Position numbers and translations under genes: made by a program. The notes beneath the pieces are model-generated. The model ran no database searches and was not told the origin of the DNA. It was given only the letters and a program-made list of their open reading frames with translations. Positions 53,373-61,199 of a stretch of 64,000 nucleotides of DNA are shown here, in pieces (the stretch's first letter is position 1; each line of letters opens with the position of its first letter). Origin of the DNA: Parapusillimonas sp013416435 (GTDB lineage Bacteria > Pseudomonadota > Gammaproteobacteria > Burkholderiales > Burkholderiaceae_B); NCBI RefSeq assembly GCF_052180245.1, contig NZ_CP197474.1, forward strand, positions 930,001-994,000, given 5' to 3'.

Positions 53373-53410
53373 ATTTGCCTGAAGCATATTATTGATTGCC
53401 TCAGGCAAAT
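53373..53410. promoter_or_regulatory. Inverted-repeat operator of the MarR-GNAT gene
   Basis: ATTTGCCTGA (53373-53382) and TCAGGCAAAT (53401-53410) are perfect inverted repeats. The right half is itself a dyad, TTGCC-TCA-GGCAA (53396-53408), and the left half is a weaker version. This looks like two adjacent MarR dimer sites just upstream of the gene, pointing to autoregulation. Confidence 0.7.
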
Positions 53411-53428
53411 AATCAAGCGCGAGCTGCA

Positions 53429-54184
53429 TCAAAGGAATGGACGCGATGCCAGCTTCACGCCAAGCAGCAGCAAGAACAGCAGGAAGCAAAGCCGGAATGT
53501 TTTGGCGCTGATGCGGGCGCGGACTTTCTGGCCCAGCCACATCCCGGCCAGGGAGGGCAGAATGGCCAGCGAGGACCAGCCCAGCTGGCCCAGGCGGAAG
53601 GCATCATGAGCTGTCAGGCCGACCATCAGGGCGACTGTAGAAACAGTAAAGGAGAGTCCCAGCGCCTGAACCAGTTCGTCCTTGTGCAGGCGAAGCGATT
53701 GCAGATATGGCACGGCGGGCATCACGAAAACACCGGTGGCGCCCGTGATGCCGCCGGTGAACAGCCCGACCAGCGGCGACAGCCACGGTTCTTTGCGGGG
53801 CGATACGCCCAGCGGCGGAGAGAACAGCGCATAGGCGGCATAGACGATCAAGGCGGCGCCCAGGCTGAAGCTGGACCATATCGGGTCCACGCTTACCAGC
53901 CACGCCGAGCCGGCCACCGTGCCCACGACGATGCCGAGCATCATGGGCCATAGACGCTTGACGATGCTTCGCAGGGACGGCCCTGCAAGCAGCTGCCAGA
54001 CATTGGTCACGAAGGAAGGAATCAGAAGCAGGGCCGCCGCCGCAGCCGGCGGCATGAGGGTGCCGAGCAGCCCCATGGCGACGGTGGGAAGACCCATGCC
54101 GGTGACGCCCTTGGCGAAGCCTGCCACGAAAAAAATGGAGGCCAGAGGAAGCAGGAGAAGAGGCGTAAGTTCGTTCATCGGCAT
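53429..54184 (-). CDS. TauE/SafE family anion exporter (TSUP)
   Basis: A 251-residue membrane protein with seven to eight helices. The TauE/SafE repeats are visible in the N-terminal GFAKGVTGMGLPTVAMGLLG and the matching GLFTGGITGATGVFVMPAVPYLQSL of the second half. Family members export sulfite, sulfoacetate or other organosulfur anions; the substrate here is unknown. The start could be 54184 or 54178 (MNELTP); neither has a strong ribosome site. It is divergent from a LysR gene. Confidence 0.85.
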   Translation of the reverse strand: MPMNELTPLLLLPLASIFFVAGFAKGVTGMGLPTVAMGLLGTLMPPAAAAALLLIPSFVTNVWQLLAGPSLRSIVKRLWPMMLGIVVGTVAGSAWLVSVDPIWSSFSLGAALIVYAAYALFSPPLGVSPRKEPWLSPLVGLFTGGITGATGVFVMPAVPYLQSLRLHKDELVQALGLSFTVSTVALMVGLTAHDAFRLGQLGWSSLAILPSLAGMWLGQKVRARISAKTFRLCFLLFLLLLGVKLASRPFL

Positions 54185-54268
54185 ATTGGATCGCGAATCG
54201 CGCTGTGGCACAATGCGGTTTTCATATGCCAGCCTTCGGCTCAGCCGAAGGCGGAACTGGGGACGGCC

Positions 54269-55252
54269 ATGCGGCTCGATCTGTCGGATCTGCGGCTATT
54301 TCTTTGCATCGTGGACGCGGGCAGCATCACGCAGGGGGCGCTGCGGGCAAATCTCGCCCTGGCTTCCGCCAGCGAGCGCCTGCGCGGCATGGAGGCCGAC
54401 CTGGGCTTGAAGCTGCTCGAACGGCGCAGCCGCGGGGTGGCGACAACGGAAGCGGGCGAGGCGCTGGCCCATCATGCGCGGCTGATTCTTCGCCGGCAGG
54501 CTTTGCTGAAGGGAGAACTGCGCGACTTCGCCCTGGGCGCGCGCGGGACCATACATCTATATGCCAATACCGCCGCGCTGACGGTATTCTTGCCGCGCAC
54601 GCTGGGTCCCTGGCTTGCGGCTCGCCCGGGCCTGAGGGTCGAGCTGAAGGAGCGAACGAGCGTGGAAATCGTCCGGATGCTCCACGCCGGGCTTGCCGAG
54701 GCCGGCATCGTGTCCGACGCGGTCGACGCGAACGGCCTGGTCCGCAAGGCCATCGCCAAGGACCATCTCGCCTTGATCGTGCCTCGGGCGCATAGGCTTG
54801 CGGAATGCGCTGCGGTGCGATTCATCGACATCCTGGACGAGGCTTTCGTCGGTCTGACGTCCCGCAATGCACTTCAGGAGCACATCGAGGCGCATGCCCG
54901 CGCCGAAGGACGCGATCTGGCCATGCGCGTGCATATGAAGACATTCGAAGGCGTATGCGGCATGGTGTCGGACGGTGTGGGCGTGGCGATACTCCCGCGC
55001 AGCCTCGCCGGCCGATACCGGCGGAAAAATGGATATCGGACTATTCCGCTGGCCGAAAAATGGGCAAGGCGGCAGCTATGCTTGTGCTTTCGAGACTGGA
55101 ATGAGTTGTCGCCGCCCATTCAAAGCCTGCTTGTGCATCTGGGCGCGAAAAGCCAGGCGCCCGCTGCCGGCCTTATGCCAGAATGGGGTCAGACCCGTAC
55201 GGGGTCTGACCCCGTCGGGCGGCGTAATGCGCTAGGGCAGTGGCGTCAATAA
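54269..55252 (+). CDS. LysR-family transcriptional regulator
   Basis: A 327-residue regulator with an N-terminal helix-turn-helix (LRLFLCIVDAGSITQGALRANLALASASERLRGMEADLGLKLLERRSRG) and a normal effector domain. It probably controls the divergent TauE/SafE gene, 84 bases away. The C-terminus is altered: after about residue 305 it reads through a palindromic repeat (GQTRTGSDPVG) and ends in QWRQ, overlapping the convergent saccharopine-dehydrogenase gene by seven bases. Confidence 0.88.
   Translation: MRLDLSDLRLFLCIVDAGSITQGALRANLALASASERLRGMEADLGLKLLERRSRGVATTEAGEALAHHARLILRRQALLKGELRDFALGARGTIHLYANTAALTVFLPRTLGPWLAARPGLRVELKERTSVEIVRMLHAGLAEAGIVSDAVDANGLVRKAIAKDHLALIVPRAHRLAECAAVRFIDILDEAFVGLTSRNALQEHIEAHARAEGRDLAMRVHMKTFEGVCGMVSDGVGVAILPRSLAGRYRRKNGYRTIPLAEKWARRQLCLCFRDWNELSPPIQSLLVHLGAKSQAPAAGLMPEWGQTRTGSDPVGRRNALGQWRQ
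55185..55213. repeat. Palindromic repeat copy inside the LysR 3' end
   Basis: A two-arm copy, one base short on the left arm (GGGGTCAGACCC, centre GTAC shared). It is read in frame by the LysR gene without stopping, adding a repeat-coded segment to the protein. Confidence 0.93.
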
Positions 55253-56532
55253 TTGACGAGCATCCGGGGCTTCGATTCATAGGCCGATTCCTGCCGAGGA
55301 TGCAAGATGCGATCGCCCTGCGCGTCTTTGATCCGGCTCACCAGGCCCATGCGGTTCATGAGCTCAATGAAAGGCGCGGCATCCAGTTCTTCCACATTGG
55401 CCATCTGGCCGACGTCCCATGTTCCTTTGGCGATCAGCATGGCCGCGGCCACTGCGGGAACGCCGGCGGTGTAGGAGATCGCCTGGCTTCCCACTTCCTC
55501 GTAGCACTCTTTATGGTCGCAGGTGTTGTAGATCAGCACTTGTTGCGCTTGTCCGTCCTTGGTGCCCTGGATCAGATCGCCAATACATGTTTTGCCGGTG
55601 TAATTGGGCGCAAGCGACGCGGGATCGGGGAGCACCGCCTTGACCACTTCCAGCGGTACGACTTCGACGCCCCTGGCGGTGCGCACGGGCTGTTCGGACA
55701 GCAGGCCCAGGTTCTTCAAGACGGTGAATACATTGATGTAGTGCTCGCTGAAGCTCATCCAGAAACGGATATTGGGCACACCCAGGTTCTGCGACATCGA
55801 ATGCAATTCGTCATGGCCCGTCAGGTAGGTGGTGCTGGTGCCGGTGACCGGCATGTCCCAGTCCTTCCGGCGTTCGAACATCGAATTCGCCTTCCATTGA
55901 TTCTGTTCCCACGACCAGACGGTCGAGGTGAACTCGCGGAAATTGATTTCGGGATCGAAGTTGGTGGCAAAGTAGCGCCCATGGTTGCCGGCGTTGATGT
56001 CGATGATATCGATGGAGTCGACGCGGTCGAAATAGGTGTCCAGGGCGAATCGCGCATAGGCGTTGACCACGCCGGGGTCGAATCCCACCCCGAGAATGGC
56101 GGTGACACGGGCGTCCTTGCAGGCCTGGCGCCGTTTCCATTCGTAGTTGCCATACCAGGGCGGCGCTTCGCACACCTTCGCGGGGTCCTCGTGTATAGCG
56201 GTGTCGAGATAAGCGGCGCCGGTTTCGATGCAGGCAGTGAGGACCGACATGTTCAAGAAGGGAGAGCCGACGTTGATCACGATCTGGCTGTGGGTCGCCC
56301 GAATGAGAAACTTGGTGGCCTCGATATCCATGGCGTCGAGTTGATGAGCTTCCAAACGGCCGGCGCTCTGCAGACTGCCCTTTTCGTGAATTGAATCGAT
56401 AATGGCCTGACACTTGCCAAGCGTGCGCGAAGCAATATGGATATCGCCCAGAACCTTGTTATTTTGAGCGCACTTGTGTGCTGCGACATGAGCCACGCCA
56501 CCCGCGCCGATAATAAGGACGTTTCGTTTCAT
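55246..56532 (-). CDS. Carboxynorspermidine/carboxyspermidine dehydrogenase (saccharopine dehydrogenase family)
   Basis: A 428-residue NAD(P)-dependent enzyme. The Rossmann motif is at the N-terminus (RNVLIIGAGGVAHVAAHKCAQNN), followed by IHIASRTLGKCQAIIDSI and QIVINVGSPFLNMSVLTACIETGAAYLDTAIHED. It resembles carboxynorspermidine dehydrogenases (Lys1 fold), which join aspartate semialdehyde with putrescine or diaminopropane. The partner decarboxylase gene is immediately upstream (33 bases), which supports this assignment over lysine degradation. The start is at 56532. Confidence 0.9.
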   Translation of the reverse strand: MKRNVLIIGAGGVAHVAAHKCAQNNKVLGDIHIASRTLGKCQAIIDSIHEKGSLQSAGRLEAHQLDAMDIEATKFLIRATHSQIVINVGSPFLNMSVLTACIETGAAYLDTAIHEDPAKVCEAPPWYGNYEWKRRQACKDARVTAILGVGFDPGVVNAYARFALDTYFDRVDSIDIIDINAGNHGRYFATNFDPEINFREFTSTVWSWEQNQWKANSMFERRKDWDMPVTGTSTTYLTGHDELHSMSQNLGVPNIRFWMSFSEHYINVFTVLKNLGLLSEQPVRTARGVEVVPLEVVKAVLPDPASLAPNYTGKTCIGDLIQGTKDGQAQQVLIYNTCDHKECYEEVGSQAISYTAGVPAVAAAMLIAKGTWDVGQMANVEELDAAPFIELMNRMGLVSRIKDAQGDRILHPRQESAYESKPRMLVNY

Positions 56533-56565
56533 TGTTTGACCTCTCTCGTACAAAATTGAACTGTG

Positions 56566-57663
56566 TCAGGACAGGCTGCTGACGTAGTCCTCAAAAGAAA
56601 ATTCGCGTATTACGCGTACGCTGCCATCGAGTTCCTTGATGGCAATGGCCGGCATATGTATGCCGTTGAACCAGTTCTTCTTCACCATGGTGTAGCCGCC
56701 CGCGTCGCCGATTGAAAGGCGGTCGCCGACTTGCAGGGGAGCCCCGAAGCGGGCTTCCCCGAAAATGTCTCCGGCCAGACAGGTCTTGCCGCAAATCATG
56801 TAGTGATGGTTGCCGGTCTGGTCTCCGATGGGAGCGGTTTCCCGATAGATCAGGAGATCGAGCATGTGCGCTTCGGTGGAGCTGTCGACCATCGCCAGGT
56901 TCTTGCCGTTGTGCCCCGTATCCAGCACGCTGACTTCCAATGTCGTGGTGTGGCGCACGGCGGCTTCGCCGGGCTCCAGATAGACCTGGACGCCGTAGGT
57001 TTCGGCGAAGCGGCGCAGGCGGTCGCAAAAGGCGTCCAGGGCGTAGTTCGGCGATGTAAAGCCTATGCCGCCTCCGAGGCTGACCCAGCGCAATTGCCGC
57101 AATATGTCGCCATAACGCTCTTCGGTCTGGCTGAGCAGATCGTCGAAACTCGAGAAGTCGTTGTTTTCGCAGTTGTTGTGGATCATCACGCCGTCCAGAC
57201 GGTCGATGACGGACATGATGCGCGCGGGATCGCTTTCGCCCAGTCGGCTGAACTCGCGCGCAGGATCAGCCAGGTCGAAGCTGGCACGGCTGATTCCCGG
57301 GTTCAGGCGCAAGCCTTTGGGTTTGCCTTGCGCAAACGATTCGAAGCGCGTGAGCTGGCTGATCGAATTGAAGATGATCTTGTCGCAATGAGCCACCGCT
57401 TCTTCGATTTCGTGATCGGCAAAGGCGACGCTATAGGCGTGCGTTTCACCTCCGAATTTTTGGCGGCCCAGCTTGACCTCGTACAAGGACGAGGAGGTCG
57501 TGCCGTCCATGTGCTTGCTCATGAGGTCGAAGACCGACCATGCGGCAAAACATTTCAATGCCAGCAGGACTTTCGCGCCGGAGCGCTCGCGAACGCGGTC
57601 GATGATCTGCAGGTTGCGCAGCAAGGCGGTTTTGTCTATCAGGTAGTAAGGTGTCTGAATCAT
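56566..57663 (-). CDS. nspC: Carboxynorspermidine/carboxyspermidine decarboxylase
   Basis: A 365-residue PLP enzyme of the alanine-racemase-fold decarboxylases. Motifs are TPYYLIDKTALLRNLQIIDRVRERSGAKVLLALKCFA (with the PLP lysine), GLRLNPGISRASFDLADPAREFSRLGE, MIHNNCENNDF, WVSLGGGIGFTSPNY, YLEPGEAAV, and the C-terminal ICGKTCLAGDIFGE with the catalytic cysteine. It removes CO2 from carboxy(nor)spermidine to give spermidine or norspermidine. It forms an operon with the dehydrogenase gene downstream. Confidence 0.92.
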   Translation of the reverse strand: MIQTPYYLIDKTALLRNLQIIDRVRERSGAKVLLALKCFAAWSVFDLMSKHMDGTTSSSLYEVKLGRQKFGGETHAYSVAFADHEIEEAVAHCDKIIFNSISQLTRFESFAQGKPKGLRLNPGISRASFDLADPAREFSRLGESDPARIMSVIDRLDGVMIHNNCENNDFSSFDDLLSQTEERYGDILRQLRWVSLGGGIGFTSPNYALDAFCDRLRRFAETYGVQVYLEPGEAAVRHTTTLEVSVLDTGHNGKNLAMVDSSTEAHMLDLLIYRETAPIGDQTGNHHYMICGKTCLAGDIFGEARFGAPLQVGDRLSIGDAGGYTMVKKNWFNGIHMPAIAIKELDGSVRVIREFSFEDYVSSLS

Positions 57664-57700
57664 GCGTCAAGGTACAGAGTAAGGATCACGGCCGGCCGAT

Positions 57701-58051
57701 TTATTTTCGGTTGCGGGCGCTGTGGTCGGCACCGTTCTTTTCTTGCGGGAGCTTGTCCTGGGCAAGGCGGTCGATGACCATCGGGGGGCGGTCCGGAAAG
57801 ACGGCCACGAGTTCAAGCCGGCCGCCTATGCTTTCCACATAGTGCTGCAGCGTGGAAATCAGCATGTCGCTTCGTTTTTCCAGGCGCGAGATCGTGTCCT
57901 GGCCGACGCCGAGCGCGTCTGCCAGGTCTTTCTGGGTCTGTTTTGCGGTTTTGCGCAATTCTTTCAGCGTTACCACTTGCCTTTCCTTGGACTCGACCTT
58001 CTGCTTACGGCGCATATGACGCGGGGCAACGTCATCCGATTTCCTTGCCAT
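57701..58051 (-). CDS. XRE-family HTH protein (HigA-like), no adjacent toxin
   Basis: A 116-residue DNA-binding protein with a basic N-terminus (ARKSDDVAPRHMRRKQKVESKERQ) and an XRE helix-turn-helix (LKELRKTAKQTQKDLADALGVGQDTISRLEKRSDMLISTLQHYVESIGGRLEL). The HTH-plus-GGRLEL ending is typical of HigA-like antitoxins. The 260 bases upstream and the stretch downstream hold no RelE/HigB toxin gene. A strong promoter with an embedded palindrome lies upstream. It may be an orphan antitoxin or an independent regulator, perhaps of the polyamine genes that start 38 bases downstream. Confidence 0.8.
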   Translation of the reverse strand: MARKSDDVAPRHMRRKQKVESKERQVVTLKELRKTAKQTQKDLADALGVGQDTISRLEKRSDMLISTLQHYVESIGGRLELVAVFPDRPPMVIDRLAQDKLPQEKNGADHSARNRK

Positions 58052-58139
58052 GGGGAAGATCCTTTGTTTCGGTAGGAATGAGTGTGGCGGGTGCCCGGCC
58101 GAGCTGCCGATGCCGCGGAACGATGCGCCACCAGGGCGT

Positions 58140-58168
58140 ATTATGGTATCAATGACATATGATGTCAA
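58140..58168 (-). promoter_or_regulatory. Promoter with embedded operator for the XRE gene
   Basis: On the minus strand TTGACA (58168-58163) and CATAAT (58145-58140) are 17 bases apart, close to the sigma-70 consensus. The palindrome TGACAT-ATG-ATGTCA (58153-58167) covers the -35 box and spacer, a good position for self-repression by the XRE protein. Confidence 0.75.
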
Positions 58169-58200
58169 AACCATATGTTTTTTGAGCCATATTTGAGCAA

Positions 58201-58306
58201 GGGGTCAGACCCCGTACGGGGTCTGACCCCACATCATCTGCCGTACGGGGTCAGACCCTACGTCATCCGCGGGGTCAGACCCCACATCATCCGCGGGTCT
58301 GACCCC
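58201..58306. repeat. Palindromic repeat cluster, one two-arm copy and three half copies
   Basis: A perfect two-arm copy lies at 58201-58230 and single arms at 58247-58258, 58271-58283 and 58294-58306. The half copies are separated by similar short spacers (CATCATC-type), suggesting partial duplications. The cluster lies between the nrdG stop and the XRE promoter. Confidence 0.93.
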
Positions 58307-58309
58307 ACA

Positions 58310-59026
58310 TCAGCCGCCGTTCCTCAAGATGAAGAATGGGAACAGCTCTTTCAGCTCTTCCGCCAGGGCCGGGCTCGGGTAGGCGGCAACGGGTGTCCCG
58401 TTCAGTTCTGGGTCCACGCAGCCGGTGGCGCGGAATACCTGCAGCGCATAATGCGTCACGCCCGCGCCGGCCAAGCGGCGCGCGAGCGTGCGCAACTGGT
58501 CTTCGCTGTGCAGAGAAGGGTGGATGGTCGTCCGGCATTCATGATGAACGCCGCTATCCAGCACGGCGCTCAAGCTGTCGAAGGCATGGGTGCCGCTGCC
58601 TTTCGTCTTTGTGACCCGTTCATAGCCATCGGCATCGGCTTTGATGTCCAGGCCCACCCAGTCCAGCAACGGCAGCACTTTCCGCAACCTCGCGGGATGG
58701 GTGCCTCCACTGTGCAGTCCGACCAGAAAGCCCAGGCTGCGCACTTCATGGATGGCGGCCTCGAGGCCCGGATCCATCGTTGGTTCGCCGCCGCTGAAGA
58801 CCACGGCATCGATCAGCCCGACCCGGCGGCGGAGCAGTCCCGTCACGTCCGACCAGGGAACGGGGCTATGCGCCGTGCGGATCTGCAAGTGCGGATTGTG
58901 GCAATACCCGCAACGCCACGGGCAGCCCTGCACAAAGATCACGGCGGAAAGCTTGCCAGGATAGTCGGTGGCCGTGAACGGCGTGATGCCGCCCACTTTC
59001 AGCTTGTTGGGGACGTGCAAGGTCAT
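58310..59026 (-). CDS. nrdG: Anaerobic ribonucleotide reductase activating protein (radical SAM)
   Basis: A 238-residue radical SAM activase. The cluster motif is CPWRCGYC (CxxxCxxC) in FVQGCPWRCGYCHNPHL, followed by the SAM-contact FSGGEPTMDPG and a GLHSGGTHP loop. It resembles the NrdG type used with class III reductases outside Enterobacteriaceae (KVGGITPFTATDYPGKLSAVIFVQG start). It makes the glycyl radical on the small NrdD polypeptide encoded upstream. A 57-base tandem repeat array lies between the two genes. Confidence 0.92.
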   Translation of the reverse strand: MTLHVPNKLKVGGITPFTATDYPGKLSAVIFVQGCPWRCGYCHNPHLQIRTAHSPVPWSDVTGLLRRRVGLIDAVVFSGGEPTMDPGLEAAIHEVRSLGFLVGLHSGGTHPARLRKVLPLLDWVGLDIKADADGYERVTKTKGSGTHAFDSLSAVLDSGVHHECRTTIHPSLHSEDQLRTLARRLAGAGVTHYALQVFRATGCVDPELNGTPVAAYPSPALAEELKELFPFFILRNGG

Positions 59027-59049
59027 ATTCGGTATTGGCTTGGGTGCAT

Positions 59050-59250
59050 GGGGTCAGACCCCATCCGGGGTCTTACCCCAAAGTAAATTGGCCGGGGCAG
59101 ATGGCCGGGGTCAGACCCCATCCGGGGTCTTACCCCAAAGTAAATTGGCCGGGGCAGATGGCCGGGGTCAGACCCCATGCGGGGTCTGACCCCAAGTAAG
59201 TTTGTCGGCGTCAGAGAGCCGGGGTCAGACCCCGTATGGGGTCTGACCCC
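59050..59250. repeat. Tandem array of four palindromic repeats at 57-base period, inside the nrd operon
   Basis: Two-arm copies start at 59050, 59107, 59164 and 59221, exactly 57 bases apart. The first two units (59050-59163) are identical or nearly so, including their spacer (AAGTAAATTGGCCGGGGCAG); the third has a diverged spacer of the same length. In the first two copies the right arm reads GGGGTCTTACCCC, an asymmetric change. The array begins within the 3' end of the glycyl-radical gene and ends 24 bases before nrdG. Confidence 0.95.
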
Positions 59251-59408
59251 TTAGCGTTTTCGTTGAAATACCGGCGCTCGTGGAACTCGCCTTTCTTGCC
59301 GATGTTGAAAGAGGAAACGGGGCGATGGTAGCCCATGACGCGGGTCCATATTTCGCAGGGCTGGCGTTCGCCGTCCGTCAATGTGATGGCTTGCTGATGT
59401 TCAGTCAT
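59211..59408 (-). CDS. nrdD: Separate glycyl-radical domain of anaerobic ribonucleotide reductase (NrdD C-terminal part)
   Basis: A 65-residue protein that corresponds to the last part of ordinary NrdD: CEIWTRVMGYHRPVSSFNIGKKGEFHERRYF, where the glycine of RVMGY (Gly26) should carry the stable radical. The ATG at 59408 has AAGGA eight bases upstream, so it is translated on its own and is not merely a broken tail. The catalytic polypeptide is encoded 50 bases upstream. The last 12 residues (GSDPIRGLTPAL) come from a palindromic repeat copy. Splits of this sort occur in some betaproteobacterial genomes, as far as I recall. Confidence 0.8.
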   Translation of the reverse strand: MTEHQQAITLTDGERQPCEIWTRVMGYHRPVSSFNIGKKGEFHERRYFNENAKGSDPIRGLTPAL

Positions 59409-59458
59409 GATGAGCTTTCCTTGTTGAAAAGATTGAGATGGATGGTTGAAACGGCCGA

Positions 59459-61186
59459 TCACACGGCCAATGCGATGCTGTGTTCGGCATCGGCGTCCTT
59501 CCGCTTGCGAGCCAGGATCTCCTCGTCGCATTTGGGGCAGAATGGGTGGCTGCCGCCCAGATAGCCATGGACGGGGCAGATGGAAAAAGTCGGGGTCACC
59601 GTGATGTAGGGCAGACGGAAGTTGCCGAGCGCGCGCTTGACCAGGTTTCGGCATGCATCAGCGCTGGAAAGCGGTTCGGTCATGTAAAGATGCAGCACCG
59701 TGCCGCCGGTGTACTTGCATTGCAGCGTGTCCTGGCGTTCGAGGGCCTCGAAGGGATCGTCGGTGAAACCCACGGGCAATTGGGACGAGTTCGTGTAGTA
59801 CGGCATTTCGTCCGTGCCGGCTTGCAGCATGTCCGGATAGCGCTTCCGGTCCTCCTTGGCGAACCGGTAGGTCGTTCCTTCGGCGGGCGTCGCTTCCAGG
59901 TTGTACATATGGCCTGTTTCCTGCTGGAAGCCGGTGATTCGCCGGCGCACGTGATCGAGCGCCCGCAAGGCGAAACCATGGCCCCATTCCGTCGTGATGT
60001 CGTGATCATCGGCGGTGAAGTTTCGGATCATCTCATTGATGCCGTTGACGCCCAGCGTAGAGAAGTGATTGCGCAATGTGCCGAGGTAGCGGCGGGTGTA
60101 GGGAAACAGGCCGTCGTCCATCAATCTTTGAATGAGTGCGCGCTTGAGTTCCAGGCTGTCCCGCCCCAGGCAAAGCAGCTCATCCAGCCGGGCGAACAGG
60201 GCGGTTTCGTCTCCCGCAAAGAGATGACCCAGCCGCGCGCAATTGACGGTGACAACGCCCAGTGAACCCGTTTGCTCCGCGGAGCCGAACAGGCCGTTGC
60301 CTCGTTTGAGAAGCTCGCGAAGATCCAGCTGCAGCCGGCAGCACATGGAGCGGATCATATTGGGCTTGAGTTCGGAATTGATGAAGTTCTGGAAGTAGGG
60401 GAGCCCGTAGCGCGCGGTCATTTCGAACAGCAGTTCGGCATTGGGGCTGTGCCAGTCGAAGTCTTCGGTGATGTTGTAGGTGGGAATCGGAAAGGTGAAG
60501 ACCCTGCCCTTCGCGTCTCCGGCCATCATCACTTCGATATAGGCGCGATTGATCACGTCCATTTCGGCTTGCAGATCGCCATAGGTGAACGGCATTTCCT
60601 CACCCGCGACCACCGGCACCTGATCGCGCAGGTCTTCGGGGCACACCCAGTCGAACGTGAGGTTCGTGAACGGCGTCTGCGTGCCCCAGCGTGAAGGCAC
60701 ATTGAGGTTGTAGATGAGTTCCTGCATGGACTGGCGGACATCCTCGTAGCGGAGGCCGTCTTTGCGGACATAGGGTGCCATGTAGGTGTCGAAGGAGCTG
60801 AATGCTTGCGCGCCCGCCCACTCATTCTGCATGGTCCCCAGGAAATTCACGATTTGACCCACGGCGCTGGACATATGGCGTGGAGGACCGGCTTCCACCT
60901 TGCCGGGCACGCCGTTCAGTCCTTCATTGAGCAGGGTGCGCAGCGACCAGCCGGCGCAGTACCCGGAAAGCATGTCCAGGTCATGGATGTGCAGGTCCGC
61001 ATTTCGGTGGGCGGCGCCCACCGCGGGTGGATAGACATGATCCAGCCAGTAATTCGCGATGACTTTGCCCGAGACATTGAGGATGAGCCCGCCCAGCGAA
61101 TAGCCTTGGTTCGCGTTGGCGTTCACGCGCCAGTCCGCTTTGCTGAGGTATTCCTCGATGGAAGGCTTTACTGCGATATCTGTCAT
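59459..61186 (-). CDS. nrdD: Anaerobic ribonucleoside-triphosphate reductase, catalytic polypeptide without glycyl-radical tail
   Basis: A 575-residue class III reductase chain. The start at 61186 gives MTDIAVKPSIEEYLSKADWRVNANANQGYSLGGLI. The active barrel region includes DLHIHDLDMLSGYCAGWSL, GTQTPFTNLTFDW, VFTFPIPTYNITEDFDW and MIRSMCCRLQLDL with radical-site cysteines, and YYTNSSQLPVGF late in the chain. It ends in a metal site (CPVHGYLGGSHPFCPKC, Cys537, Cys550, Cys553) and a short charged tail, and lacks the RVxGY glycyl motif that NrdD normally carries next. That motif is on the adjacent small gene. Confidence 0.9.
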   Translation of the reverse strand: MTDIAVKPSIEEYLSKADWRVNANANQGYSLGGLILNVSGKVIANYWLDHVYPPAVGAAHRNADLHIHDLDMLSGYCAGWSLRTLLNEGLNGVPGKVEAGPPRHMSSAVGQIVNFLGTMQNEWAGAQAFSSFDTYMAPYVRKDGLRYEDVRQSMQELIYNLNVPSRWGTQTPFTNLTFDWVCPEDLRDQVPVVAGEEMPFTYGDLQAEMDVINRAYIEVMMAGDAKGRVFTFPIPTYNITEDFDWHSPNAELLFEMTARYGLPYFQNFINSELKPNMIRSMCCRLQLDLRELLKRGNGLFGSAEQTGSLGVVTVNCARLGHLFAGDETALFARLDELLCLGRDSLELKRALIQRLMDDGLFPYTRRYLGTLRNHFSTLGVNGINEMIRNFTADDHDITTEWGHGFALRALDHVRRRITGFQQETGHMYNLEATPAEGTTYRFAKEDRKRYPDMLQAGTDEMPYYTNSSQLPVGFTDDPFEALERQDTLQCKYTGGTVLHLYMTEPLSSADACRNLVKRALGNFRLPYITVTPTFSICPVHGYLGGSHPFCPKCDEEILARKRKDADAEHSIALAV

Positions 61187-61199
61187 GATTTTTCCAATC

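Noticed and set aside
59459..59654. Simple frameshift joining the two NrdD parts
   Set aside because: The small gene has its own ATG and ribosome site 50 bases after the stop of the large one, and no continuous coding is seen between them in any frame, so separate genes fit better.
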